Shown here: in pieces, positions 1 to 5,712 of the stretch
Numbering within the stretch: position 1 is the stretch's first letter
Layout: every line of letters begins with the position of its first letter
Origin: Chloroflexi bacterium RBG_16_68_14
GTDB lineage: Bacteria > Chloroflexota > Dehalococcoidia > DSTF01 > RBG-16-68-14
Assembly: GCA_001796995.1 (NCBI GenBank)
Contig: MGOB01000070.1
Coordinates: 15,488-26,821 of the forward strand
Direction: 5' to 3'
Length of the DNA: 11,334 bases
Translations under genes and position numbers: made by a program
The notes under the pieces: model-generated
Databases searched by the model: none
The model's input: the letters and a program-made list of their open reading frames with translations, nothing else
What the model was told of the DNA's origin: nothing

Positions 1-978
1 GATCGCCGCCAGGCCCAGCCGCACTGGCCGCCGCCAATTTACGGCGGTAGCGGACATCACGTGCTGGCGGGCGACAATGAGCAGGTAGTCGTCCAGAAGG
101 CCGACCACGACCGCTACGCCGGCCGAGACGTAGTACATGTTCAGCGTGGAGAAGAAGCCGCTAACGTCTAAGTACTCTGCGCCCTGGTAGACGCTGGAGG
201 CCAAGTTGCCCTTGAGCAGGAGCCCGTAGCGGGCGAAGAACAGCTCCGTCGCGGTTACGATTGCCATGAACATCAGCACCCCCACTGTGTAGGGCGTGCC
301 GATCCGGCCCACGAACATGATGACCGGGTTTAGGTCGGTGCGGGCCGGTCGCTCCCGCGACTGGTGGGCGCAGAAGACCGAGGCAGCGAGCGCAGCCAGG
401 GACCCCCAGAAGAATATGTGCAAGATGTCCCAGATCGCCGGCAGGGTGAAGAAATAAAAGCCGGTGTCGTGGTGGAAGACGGGGTCCTCGCTGCCGAACG
501 ATTGCGCGTTAAAGAGCAGGAGGAAGTTGAAGTACTGGAGCGAAAAGAGGTAGCCGGCTACCAGGCCGACCAAGAGGGCCACCCACACCATGCACCAACG
601 CACTCTGGCGCTGACGTCATGCAGGAACGCCGGCGCCGCGACGGCGGCGGCGACGAAGACGAACCCTATCCCGAACAGGGCCGCACCCATGCGCACGTTG
701 GTCCAGAAGACGCTCTCAAAGCCGAGCCGGTCCATCAGCCAGTAGTCCATGAGGAGGTACGTGAGCCTGTCCCAGAAGAAGTACGCCAGCCCCAGCCATG
801 CGACGATCAGTGCCCTCGACCAAAGCGCGGCCGCATCGGGGACGCGCGGCAGTGCAATCGCCGGCAGGTCCTCTTCCCGGAGGAAGACCTCCTCGCGCGG
901 CCGTGCGAACACGCCCGGAATGGCGATCGCCCCGGCCGCCAGCCCGCCGTCGCCTCCGCCGTTGCCTGAGTCTTCCAT
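1..978 (-). CDS. UPF0182 family integral membrane protein (partial, C-terminus beyond left edge)
   Basis: The minus strand reads open from the ATG at 978 to base 1, giving the first 326 residues with no stop. A Shine-Dalgarno GAGGAAGGA lies just upstream. After a soluble Gly/acidic leader (residues 1-50) come hydrophobic spans near 53-68, 95-118, 128-156, 178-202, 228-248 and 283-303. Family-type segments are the RLGFESVFWTN stretch (84-94), FGSEDPVFHHDTGFYFFTLP (161-180), and ELFFARYGLLLKG (245-257) followed by YQGAEYLDV (264-272). These match UPF0182 (COG1615), a widespread multi-pass family of unknown function that is usually around 900 residues, so well over half of the protein is outside the window. 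It lies 59 bp downstream of the flippase-like gene on the same strand and is probably cotranscribed with it. Function is unknown; the family assignment is from motif memory. Confidence 0.85.
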   Translation of the reverse strand, partial: MEDSGNGGGDGGLAAGAIAIPGVFARPREEVFLREEDLPAIALPRVPDAAALWSRALIVAWLGLAYFFWDRLTYLLMDYWLMDRLGFESVFWTNVRMGAALFGIGFVFVAAAVAAPAFLHDVSARVRWCMVWVALLVGLVAGYLFSLQYFNFLLLFNAQSFGSEDPVFHHDTGFYFFTLPAIWDILHIFFWGSLAALAASVFCAHQSRERPARTDLNPVIMFVGRIGTPYTVGVLMFMAIVTATELFFARYGLLLKGNLASSVYQGAEYLDVSGFFSTLNMYYVSAGVAVVVGLLDDYLLIVARQHVMSATAVNWRRPVRLGLAAI

Positions 979-1037
979 CTCGGTCCTTCCTCTTCTCTAC
1001 ACCCTCGGCATCAGGTCACTGCCAACCGGCTGCGCCA

Positions 1038-2168
1038 TCAGGAGGCGGCCTGCGGCTCCGGCTGGATGCCCCGGAACTGGTCCATGATCTGGCGCACGCT
1101 CGCTTCCGCCCCAAAGAAGAGCCGCACCACGAGCAGCAGCAGAAGCTGGGCGACGTAGCGGATGAAGTTGAAGAGCACGGCGATGGTCATCGCCTCGGGC
1201 GCGGCGATGCCGGAGGCGAAGAGCGCCGCCGCAAATCCCCACTCGTACTGGCCCATGCCGCCCGGGGTAATCTGAATGAACCGGGCCATGGAGGCGGAAA
1301 CGACCGCGAGCAGGAGCTGCGACGTGCTCACGTGCAGGATCACGCTCTCGCTGGTGTACGCTTGCACGATGACATAGCCCGCGATGTCATACAGGTAGTA
1401 CGAGCCGACGGAGAGCAAGGCGAGGCCGACGAGCAGCGCGGGCCGCTGGCTCAGCACCTTTATCACATGCCACGCCGCGCCCCATCCGCCACCTCTCACC
1501 GTGCTAAAAATGCCCGACCGGCCGCGCCGGGCAAAGAAGTAGCAGGCGCCCATGATCAGCAGCGCCCAGAGCAGCGTATAGAGCCAGGCGCTCCAGCCCA
1601 CCAGGTAGAGAGCCAGCAAGCCAAACACAACGATCTCGAAAAGAGTGAACAGTTCCCCCACAAAGATCGCGAGCCCCGCCCGGCTCATCGGCGTCCCCTG
1701 CGCCTCCAACGAGGCCATCGTGGTCGCCGTCCCGAATTCGAAGGGCAGCAGCTTGCCCAGCCCGTCGCCGTAGATGTACGCGCGAGCGTGCTGCCAGATG
1801 TTGGCCCGGCTCCCGGCGAACTGCGCGATGCCGTGGAACTGGAGGGCCTTGAGCAGCGTGATGGAGACGAACATCCCCGCCACGGCGGCCACCAGCCCCC
1901 AGACGACGGGCTCCTGCGACTTTATGTAAAACTCGGCGTCGGTAACGCCGGCGATCAACCCCTGGTCCTCGTCCGTCAGGGCGATGACCCCGGCGTCAAG
2001 GAGCCAGGCGAGCAGGCGGGTATTCGCCATCCAATCCCAGAGGCCACCCCAGAGGATGAGGGCTGCCATCAGCGCGATGGCCGCGATATAGGCGAACATG
2101 AAGGACGCCGTAACCTCGCCCGTGCTTGCGACGCGCCGTTCGTCCGAAACCGACACGGCCCTTGCCAT
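1038..2168 (-). CDS. UPF0104 / lysylphosphatidylglycerol synthase TM-region family membrane protein
   Basis: This is a 376-residue multi-pass membrane protein of the UPF0104/YbhN and LPG_synthase_TM family (PF03706). Members include the flippase half of MprF and other putative lipid or polyprenyl-linked sugar translocases. The family hallmark near the C-terminus is clear: QITPGGMGQYEWGFAAALF (299-317), followed by a helix with NFIRYVAQLLLLLV (334-347). The N-terminal half carries GDGLGKLLPFEFGTATTMA (134-152), equivalent to the family's conserved polar loop. No C-terminal aminoacyl-transferase domain is present, so it is not a full MprF. The ATG at 2168 was chosen over an in-frame one at 2216 because a strong AAGGAGGT lies six bases upstream. 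A promoter candidate lies at 2250-2278, giving a leader of about 75 nt. The substrate cannot be told. Its downstream partner is the UPF0182 gene. Confidence 0.85.
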   Translation of the reverse strand: MARAVSVSDERRVASTGEVTASFMFAYIAAIALMAALILWGGLWDWMANTRLLAWLLDAGVIALTDEDQGLIAGVTDAEFYIKSQEPVVWGLVAAVAGMFVSITLLKALQFHGIAQFAGSRANIWQHARAYIYGDGLGKLLPFEFGTATTMASLEAQGTPMSRAGLAIFVGELFTLFEIVVFGLLALYLVGWSAWLYTLLWALLIMGACYFFARRGRSGIFSTVRGGGWGAAWHVIKVLSQRPALLVGLALLSVGSYYLYDIAGYVIVQAYTSESVILHVSTSQLLLAVVSASMARFIQITPGGMGQYEWGFAAALFASGIAAPEAMTIAVLFNFIRYVAQLLLLLVVRLFFGAEASVRQIMDQFRGIQPEPQAAS

Positions 2169-2199
2169 GCGAGACCTCCTTACCTCAGCTCTCCTGCTC

Positions 2200-2214
2200 G
2201 GCCACCGTGTGGCC
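2200..2214 (-). other. Small hairpin in the 5' leader of the flippase-like gene
   Basis: GGCCAC and GTGGCC form a perfect 6-bp stem around a 3-base loop. The hairpin would sit in the predicted leader about 20 nt upstream of the Shine-Dalgarno sequence (2174-2181). It does not occlude that site. It could stabilise the mRNA 5' end or be chance in GC-rich DNA. Confidence 0.25.
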
Positions 2215-2249
2215 AACCCGGATCGGGCCGAAAGACAATTCGTTAGGAG

Positions 2250-2278
2250 AGGTTACCATCAGGGATTCTAAGGGTCAA
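2250..2278 (-). promoter_or_regulatory. Candidate promoter for the flippase-like / UPF0182 operon
   Basis: On the minus strand TTGACC (2278-2273) is followed after 17 bp by TAACCT (2255-2250). The -35 matches consensus at 5 of 6 positions. The -10 fits only the TAnnnT pattern. Transcription would begin near 2243, leaving a leader of about 75 nt that carries the Shine-Dalgarno sequence. It was predicted by eye. Confidence 0.4.
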
Positions 2279-2493
2279 CCCTAATGGCGCGCCAGGGCGC
2301 GCAGGACAGGGGCAGGAGGTGAGTGGCACCGCCCGTGCACCCGGGGGAGACGGGGTGGCCGTGGTACCGGAGGGAGTCCGGGGGTGGGCGCGGACGGCGG
2401 CTTGAGGCCCGGCAAGTCGACGAGCGTCGTTCGCGTCGCGGTCGTGCGATCTGGCCTTCGCCGTCAAGCCCCCAGCACTGTCCATCGCCGCGC

Positions 2494-2521
2494 GACCCGT
2501 GACCCTCGACCATCGACCCCT
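2494..2521 (+). repeat. Four-copy 7-bp tandem repeat (GACCNNN) upstream of aroQ
   Basis: Units GACCCGT, GACCCTC, GACCATC and GACCCCT start at 2494, 2501, 2508 and 2515, an exact 7-base period. The conserved core is GACC. The third unit contributes most of the predicted aroQ -35 box (TCGACC, 2506-2511). Compare the second four-unit heptamer array at 2969-2996, on the other side of the gene. Confidence 0.6.
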
Positions 2522-2534
2522 TTTCTTGTACGCT
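2506..2534 (+). promoter_or_regulatory. Candidate leaderless promoter of aroQ
   Basis: TCGACC (2506-2511), a 17-bp spacer and TACGCT (2529-2534, of the TAnnnT type) precede the ATG at 2542 by seven bases. Transcription would start at or within a base or two of the start codon. No Shine-Dalgarno sequence is present, which fits leaderless translation. The -35 is embedded in a heptamer tandem repeat. Confidence 0.45.
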
Positions 2535-2541
2535 GCTAGCG

Positions 2542-2991
2542 ATGCGCATCCTGCTCATCAACGGGCCGAACCTGAACACCCTGGGCCAGCGCCAGCCCGA
2601 GGTCTATGGCCGCCTCACCCTCGCCGAGATCGAGGCGAAGGTGGCCGAGCGGGCCAAGGCGCTGGGGGCGGAGCTGCGCGCCTTCCAGTCCAACCACGAA
2701 GGCGCCATCGTCGACTACCTCCAGCAGGAGGCGCCCGGGGCCGACGGCATCATCATCAACCCGGGCGCCCTCACCCACTACGGCCTCTCGCTGCGCGACG
2801 CCCTGGCCGGGACGGGGAAGCCCGCCATCGAGGTGCACATCTCCAACATCTACGGCCGCGAGCCCTTCCGCCGCCGCTCGGTGATGAGCGGGGTATGCCA
2901 GGGCGTGGTGGCCGGGCTGGGCTGGCGTGGCTACGTCGCGGCGCTCGAGGTGCTGGTCGAGCTGATCAAGAACCCAGAACCAAGAACCTAG
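2542..2991 (+). CDS. aroQ: Type II 3-dehydroquinate dehydratase
   Basis: AroQ dehydrates 3-dehydroquinate to 3-dehydroshikimate, the third step of the shikimate pathway, in the cytoplasm. The 149-residue length is normal for the type II (flavodoxin-like, dodecameric) enzyme. The start NGPNLNTLGQRQPEVYG carries active-site Arg17 and the catalytic Tyr22. FQSNHEGAIVDYL (48-60) contains the SNHEG signature, INPGALTHY (72-80) supplies substrate-binding Asn73 and His79, and IEVHISNIYGREPFRRRS (96-113) provides the His99 general acid region and Arg110. The ATG is preceded by a candidate leaderless promoter. The final residues (KNPEPRT) and the TAG stop are encoded inside a 7-bp tandem repeat, so the extreme C-terminus may vary between strains. 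The Xaa-Pro peptidase gene starts 14 bp downstream, and the two probably share a transcript. Confidence 0.97.
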   Translation: MRILLINGPNLNTLGQRQPEVYGRLTLAEIEAKVAERAKALGAELRAFQSNHEGAIVDYLQQEAPGADGIIINPGALTHYGLSLRDALAGTGKPAIEVHISNIYGREPFRRRSVMSGVCQGVVAGLGWRGYVAALEVLVELIKNPEPRT

Positions 2992-2996
2992 AACCA
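2969..2996 (+). repeat. Four-copy 7-bp tandem repeat (AGAACCN) across the aroQ stop codon
   Basis: Units AGAACCC, AGAACCA, AGAACCT and AGAACCA start at 2969, 2976, 2983 and 2990. They differ only at the seventh base. The third and fourth units contain the aroQ TAG stop (2989-2991). The array fills most of the 14-bp gap before the peptidase ATG at 3006. Seven is not a multiple of three, so a change in unit number would alter both the AroQ tail and the spacing to the next gene. Confidence 0.8.
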
Positions 2997-3005
2997 AAAG
3001 CGTCC

Positions 3006-4118
3006 ATGACGAAGCAACGGTTAGAGCGATTGCGGGCGAAGCTTGAGGAGCACAACCTGGACGCGCTCTTCATCGCCAGCCCGGAGACGGGCAGCCCGGT
3101 CAACCGGCGCTACCTCTCGGGCTTCACCGGCTCCTCCGCCTACCTGCTGATCACCCGGGACGACGCCGTCATCGCCACCGACTTCCGCTACTGGGAGCAG
3201 GTGGGACAGCAGGCGCCCGACTTCCGGCTCTACAAGACGGTGGGCGGGATGGAGAAGTGGCTGCCCGGCCTGATCGAGGGGCTAGGCGGCGCGCGCCTCG
3301 CCTTCGAGGCGGGACACGTCAGCTACCAGACCTATCGCGCCATGCGCAAGGTGGTATCTGCTCTGGGCGGAGCGGAGGCGGAGCGGCCCAAGCTGGTGGC
3401 GACGACCAATCTGGTGGAGAGCCTGCGCAGGATCAAGGAGCCGGAGGAGATCGCCGCCCTCCAGGCCGCCGTCGACCTGGGCGACGCCGCCTTCCAGCAC
3501 GTGGCCGAGCGCGTCGAGCCGGGCTGGACGGAGAAGCAGGTGGCCTGGGAGATCGAGAAATACATCCGCGAGCACGGCGGCGACGGTCCCTCCTTCGACA
3601 CCATCGTCGCCGGCGGGCCCTGGGGCGCCCTGCCCCACGCCTACCCACGCGACCGCGCCCTCAAGAAGGGTGAGGGCATCGTCATCGACATGGGGGTGCG
3701 GCTGGACGGCTACGTGTCCGACCTCACCCGCACCATCTTCCTGGGCAAGCCGGACGACCAGTTCAAGCGCATCTACGACATCGTCCTCGCCGCCCAGCAG
3801 ACGGCGGAGGAACTGGTGGAGGCAGGCATGACCGGCGAGCAGGCCCACCTGCTGGCGCACAACGTCATCGAGGAGGCGGGCCACGGCGACCACTTCGGCC
3901 ACGGACTGGGCCACGGCGTCGGCCTCCAGGTGCACGAGGCGCCCCGCCTCGGCAAGGAGTCCAAGGACGTCCTGGCCGACGGCATGGTCTTCACCATCGA
4001 GCCGGGCATCTACCTGACCGACTGGGGCGGCGTGCGCATCGAGGACATGGTGGTGCTGGAGAACGGCCGCGCGCGCATCATGAGCCGCGCGCCAAAGCTG
4101 ACCACGGCGGGAGCATGA
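3006..4118 (+). CDS. Xaa-Pro peptidase, M24B (aminopeptidase P / prolidase-like) family
   Basis: This is a 370-residue cytoplasmic di-metal peptidase that cleaves next to proline. The N-terminal creatinase-type domain (about 1-135) includes NRRYLSGFTGSSAYLLI (33-49) and the ATDFRYWEQ stretch. The C-terminal pita-bread domain carries all five metal ligands: Asp228 (VIDMG), Asp239 (GYVSDLTRT), His303 in HGLGHGVGLQVHE, Glu332 (FTIEPGIYL) and Glu346 (RIEDMV). Whether it is an aminopeptidase P or a dipeptidase cannot be settled here. The reading frame is open upstream to 2499, but that part overlaps aroQ out of frame, so the ATG at 3006 is taken as the start. No good Shine-Dalgarno sequence is visible, so translation may depend on coupling to aroQ, which ends 14 bp upstream. 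Neighbourhood with efp is common in bacteria. Confidence 0.95.
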   Translation: MTKQRLERLRAKLEEHNLDALFIASPETGSPVNRRYLSGFTGSSAYLLITRDDAVIATDFRYWEQVGQQAPDFRLYKTVGGMEKWLPGLIEGLGGARLAFEAGHVSYQTYRAMRKVVSALGGAEAERPKLVATTNLVESLRRIKEPEEIAALQAAVDLGDAAFQHVAERVEPGWTEKQVAWEIEKYIREHGGDGPSFDTIVAGGPWGALPHAYPRDRALKKGEGIVIDMGVRLDGYVSDLTRTIFLGKPDDQFKRIYDIVLAAQQTAEELVEAGMTGEQAHLLAHNVIEEAGHGDHFGHGLGHGVGLQVHEAPRLGKESKDVLADGMVFTIEPGIYLTDWGGVRIEDMVVLENGRARIMSRAPKLTTAGA

Positions 4119-4122
4119 ATGT

Positions 4123-4195
4123 GTCATTCTGAGCGAAGCGAAGAATCTCGCGCCTCGAGACAAGGGCCAGACCCTTCGCTGGCGCTCAGGGTGAC
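4123..4195. repeat. Interspersed hairpin repeat, copy 1
   Basis: The left arm is 4123-4148, beginning GTCATTCTGAGCGAAGCG and ending GAATCT. The right arm is 4169-4195, beginning AGACCCTTCGCT and ending GCTCAGGGTGAC. The arms are near-complementary, with several G-T wobbles, around a 20-base centre. The left arm is identical to that of copy 2 (8018-8106). Read on the minus strand it gives the HPERQRR and FASLRMT peptides often seen as spurious proteins in other genomes. It fills the gap between the peptidase gene and efp, in front of the efp Shine-Dalgarno sequence. It looks like a REP/MITE-type non-coding element. Confidence 0.8.
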
Positions 4196-4220
4196 GCCAA
4201 TAGGAACCTGAGGAGAGGGC

Positions 4221-4781
4221 ATGATCAACGTCACTGAGGCCCGGAAGGGGATCACCATCGAGCTGGACGGCACCCTCTACGAGGTGCTGGACTACGAGCA
4301 CATCAAGATGGCGCGCGGCTCCGCCCAGGTGAGGCTGAAGCTGCGCGACGTGCGCGGCGGCCACACCATCGACCGCACCTTCCAGGCCACGGCCAAGTTC
4401 CCCCGGGCCCGCGTCGAGCGCCAGCCAGTGCAGTTCCTCTACCGGGACGGCGACCTCTTCTACTTCATGAACACCCAGACCTACGACCAGACGCCGCTGA
4501 ACCGCAGCCAGGTAGGCGACGCCGCCAACTACCTGGCCGAGAACGCCACCTGCGACCTCCTCGCCTACGGCGACGAGCCCATCGGCATCGAGCTGCCGGC
4601 GGCGGTGGTGCTGACCGTAGCGGAGACGGAGCCCTGGGTGAAGGGCGACACCGCCCAGGGAGGCACCAAGCCGGCCAGGCTGGAGACCGGCCTCGTCGTG
4701 AAGAACGTGCCGCTCTTCATCAACATCGGCGACCGGCTGAAGATCGACACGCGCAGCGGCGCGTACCTGGAGCGGGCGTAG
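4221..4781 (+). CDS. efp: Translation elongation factor P
   Basis: EF-P binds the ribosome between the P and E sites and relieves stalling at consecutive prolines. The 186-residue length and three OB-like domains are normal. The N-terminal KOW-like domain is about 1-63, the central domain starts near PVQFLYRDGDLFYFMNTQTY (69-88), and the C-terminal signature GDRLKIDTRSGAYLER lies at 170-185. A GAGGAGAGGG Shine-Dalgarno sequence precedes the ATG. The loop that reaches the peptidyl-transferase centre reads HIKMARGSAQVR, putting Arg32 where E. coli EF-P has the modified Lys34. Arginine there is the hallmark of rhamnosylated (EarP-type) EF-Ps, but the surrounding loop differs from that group and no earP is in this window. 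The gene ends 18 bp from the convergent toxin gene, with no visible terminator between them. Confidence 0.97.
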   Translation: MINVTEARKGITIELDGTLYEVLDYEHIKMARGSAQVRLKLRDVRGGHTIDRTFQATAKFPRARVERQPVQFLYRDGDLFYFMNTQTYDQTPLNRSQVGDAANYLAENATCDLLAYGDEPIGIELPAAVVLTVAETEPWVKGDTAQGGTKPARLETGLVVKNVPLFINIGDRLKIDTRSGAYLERA

Positions 4782-4799
4782 ACAACAGCACCAACGGAA

Positions 4800-5219
4800 C
4801 TACGGCAGCACCTCCACGCCGTACTGGCGGAAGTGGGCATCGAAGGTGAAGGCCGTTGGCACGCCCAGGCGCTCCATCAGGACAAAGGACAGCGCGTCAG
4901 TGTAGGAGAATTCCTTGTCGTGATATCGGGCCAGTAGCTTGCACACCTCACCATGATCGCCCTCGGTCTGAAAGACCAGGTTGATGTCTAGGCCGTCTAG
5001 CCAGCGCAGCGCGACACCGTGACCAAGGGCTCTCCGCGCGAGCGCATACGTCTCCGCGACAACGAGGTTGGAGGTCACAAGAGGACGTCGGTCATCTGTA
5101 ATAGCTGCAAACTGCTGCCGTGCTTCGCTGGTCCATCGGTCACGAGCATCCAACAGCGCGTAGAAGGCAGAAGTGTCGATGAAGACGGAACGTTCTCTAA
5201 TGGAGCGCGGGGTTGTCAC
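4800..5219 (-). CDS. vapC: PIN-domain ribonuclease toxin (VapC type)
   Basis: This 139-residue PIN-domain protein is probably the toxin of a type II toxin-antitoxin pair, an endoribonuclease using metal-bound acidic residues. All four canonical acidic positions are visible: Asp15 (FIDTSAFYALLD), Glu56 (NLVVAETYAL), Asp108 (FSYTDALSFVLMERLG) and Asp127 (FTFDAHF). The start is a GTG whose last bases overlap the antitoxin TGA (GTGA, four-base overlap), a typical arrangement for translational coupling. The family length of about 130-140 residues fits. By eye its codons use more A/T at third positions than the flanking housekeeping genes, which hints at acquisition by transfer. The RNA target cannot be inferred. 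It runs convergent to efp. Confidence 0.87.
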   Translation of the reverse strand: MTTPRSIRERSVFIDTSAFYALLDARDRWTSEARQQFAAITDDRRPLVTSNLVVAETYALARRALGHGVALRWLDGLDINLVFQTEGDHGEVCKLLARYHDKEFSYTDALSFVLMERLGVPTAFTFDAHFRQYGVEVLP

Positions 5220-5545
5220 GCCTCGTCGCGCAGGAACTCCGCCAGGTAGCGGTCATGCTCTTCGGAAATGTCCGAACGCCCGCTGTCGCCGATGCCCGCC
5301 AGCGCTAGGAGCGGATGTCCCGGATAGGAGGGGCGCAGTTCGGGTTCCTGTTCCGATGTGAGGCAGCGGAGCAAATCGCGTCCCAGGAAGCGATAGTCCC
5401 GCCCGATCTTCCTGCCGCGCAGGCGGCCCTGCTTGATCCACCGGCGGGCGGTGGCCTGACTGATCCTAAGGAAACCGCAGGCTTCTCGTAGGGTGTACAG
5501 CTCACCCGGTGAAACCCCCGGCGCTTCGATGCCGTGTGTAGTCAT
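5216..5545 (-). CDS. Antitoxin with excisionase/MerR-type helix-turn-helix
   Basis: This 109-residue protein begins with an excisionase-like HTH (HTH_17 type): ELYTLREACGFLRISQATAR (15-34), then RWIKQGRLRGRKIGRDYRF (35-53). The C-terminal tail, HPLLALAGIGDSGRSDISEE (77-96) then HDRYLAEFL, resembles the toxin-embracing segment of PIN-partner antitoxins. Position directly upstream of the PIN gene, with a four-base GTGA overlap, supports the antitoxin role. The protein probably binds its own promoter, where a 7-bp inverted repeat (5544-5550 / 5569-5575) flanks the -10 box. The ATG at 5545 lies only 10 bases from that -10, with no Shine-Dalgarno sequence, so the transcript is nearly leaderless. 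It is not a classical AbrB/MazE VapB. An isolated regulator or excisionase is less likely given the overlap with the toxin gene. Confidence 0.8.
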   Translation of the reverse strand: MTTHGIEAPGVSPGELYTLREACGFLRISQATARRWIKQGRLRGRKIGRDYRFLGRDLLRCLTSEQEPELRPSYPGHPLLALAGIGDSGRSDISEEHDRYLAEFLRDEA

Positions 5546-5575
5546 ACTAGAGCATAGCCTATCAGTTCCTAGTAT
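5544..5575. promoter_or_regulatory. Inverted repeat, candidate antitoxin operator
   Basis: ATACTAG (5544-5550) and CTAGTAT (5569-5575) form a perfect 7-bp inverted repeat with centres about 25 bp apart. It encloses the predicted -10 box and overlaps the antitoxin start codon. Inside it is a smaller dyad, ATAG-C-CTAT (5554-5562). The spacing, more than two helical turns, suits two dimers or a tetrameric toxin-antitoxin complex binding one face of the DNA. The role is inferred. Confidence 0.55.
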
Positions 5576-5585
5576 TTCTTGTCAA
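5556..5585 (-). promoter_or_regulatory. Promoter of the toxin-antitoxin pair
   Basis: On the minus strand a perfect TTGACA (5585-5580) and TAGGCT (5561-5556) are separated by 18 bp. Transcription would begin near 5549, leaving a leader of only about three bases before the ATG at 5545. The local sequence is distinctly A/T-rich compared with its surroundings. Confidence 0.6.
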
Positions 5586-5670
5586 GACCGTTCGCGCCCA
5601 CCAGGCCTCACTGCCCAGAGAGAGGGCCTTCACTCCAGCAGAGAGGGCTCGAACAGTGACCCCCGTCTTT

Positions 5671-5693
5671 CCCCCTTGCCCCCTCCCCAGCCC
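5671..5693 (-). other. G-quadruplex-forming tract at the xseA promoter
   Basis: The minus strand reads GGG-CT-GGGG-A-GGGGG-CAA-GGGGG, four G-runs with loops of 2, 1 and 3 bases. This meets the canonical G4 motif. The runs lie on the template strand for xseA and overlap its predicted -35 box (5676-5681). A further GGGGG (complement of 5660-5664) lies beyond. Confidence 0.55.
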
Positions 5694-5705
5694 TCGCGCC
5701 ATACT
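5676..5705 (+). promoter_or_regulatory. Candidate leaderless promoter of xseA
   Basis: TTGCCC (5676-5681), an 18-bp spacer and CATACT (5700-5705) stand seven bases before the ATG at 5713. No Shine-Dalgarno sequence is visible. The -10-to-start spacing is the same as at aroQ. Confidence 0.4.
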
Positions 5706-5712
5706 GCAGTCG

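Larger units (their letters stand above)
2169..2541. other. Divergent intergenic region, no gene recognised
   Basis: This 373-bp gap separates the minus-strand membrane operon from aroQ. It holds a candidate promoter for each side (2250-2278 minus, 2506-2534 plus), a small hairpin in the membrane-operon leader, and a four-unit heptamer repeat ending at 2521. A GC stem-loop GCGCGC-CAGG-GCGCGC lies near 2286-2301. The middle (about 2300-2490) is G-rich on the plus strand and reads open on the minus strand, but the translation is Arg/Pro-rich and of low quality with no recognisable domain. I see no tRNA, SRP RNA, RNase P or tmRNA hallmark. Confidence 0.5.

Noticed and set aside
364..969. Plus-strand open frame of about 200 codons
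   Set aside because: It is antisense to the UPF0182 gene, whose minus-strand translation has clear membrane spans and family motifs. The plus-strand product is highly charged low-complexity sequence.
798..2246. Plus-strand open frame of 482 codons
   Set aside because: Longer than the real gene opposite it, but rich in His/Arg/Glu/Gly with no domain. The minus strand encodes the UPF0104-type membrane protein. It is a GC-rich shadow.
2268..2579. Minus-strand open frame in the intergenic region
   Set aside because: It overlaps the start of aroQ antisense, would displace the promoter candidates, and has no recognisable sequence pattern or ribosome-binding site.
3282..4364. Minus-strand open frame opposite the peptidase and efp
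   Set aside because: It crosses three features including the hairpin repeat, from which it gains the spurious HPERQRR and FASLRMT peptides.
4782..4799. Possible terminator between convergent efp and toxin genes
   Set aside because: The 18-bp gap has no inverted repeat or T-run.
5656..5712. Upstream GTG start for XseA
   Set aside because: It adds a Pro-rich segment not typical of XseA, which normally starts shortly before the YSV motif, and it would place the promoter and G-rich tract inside the gene.
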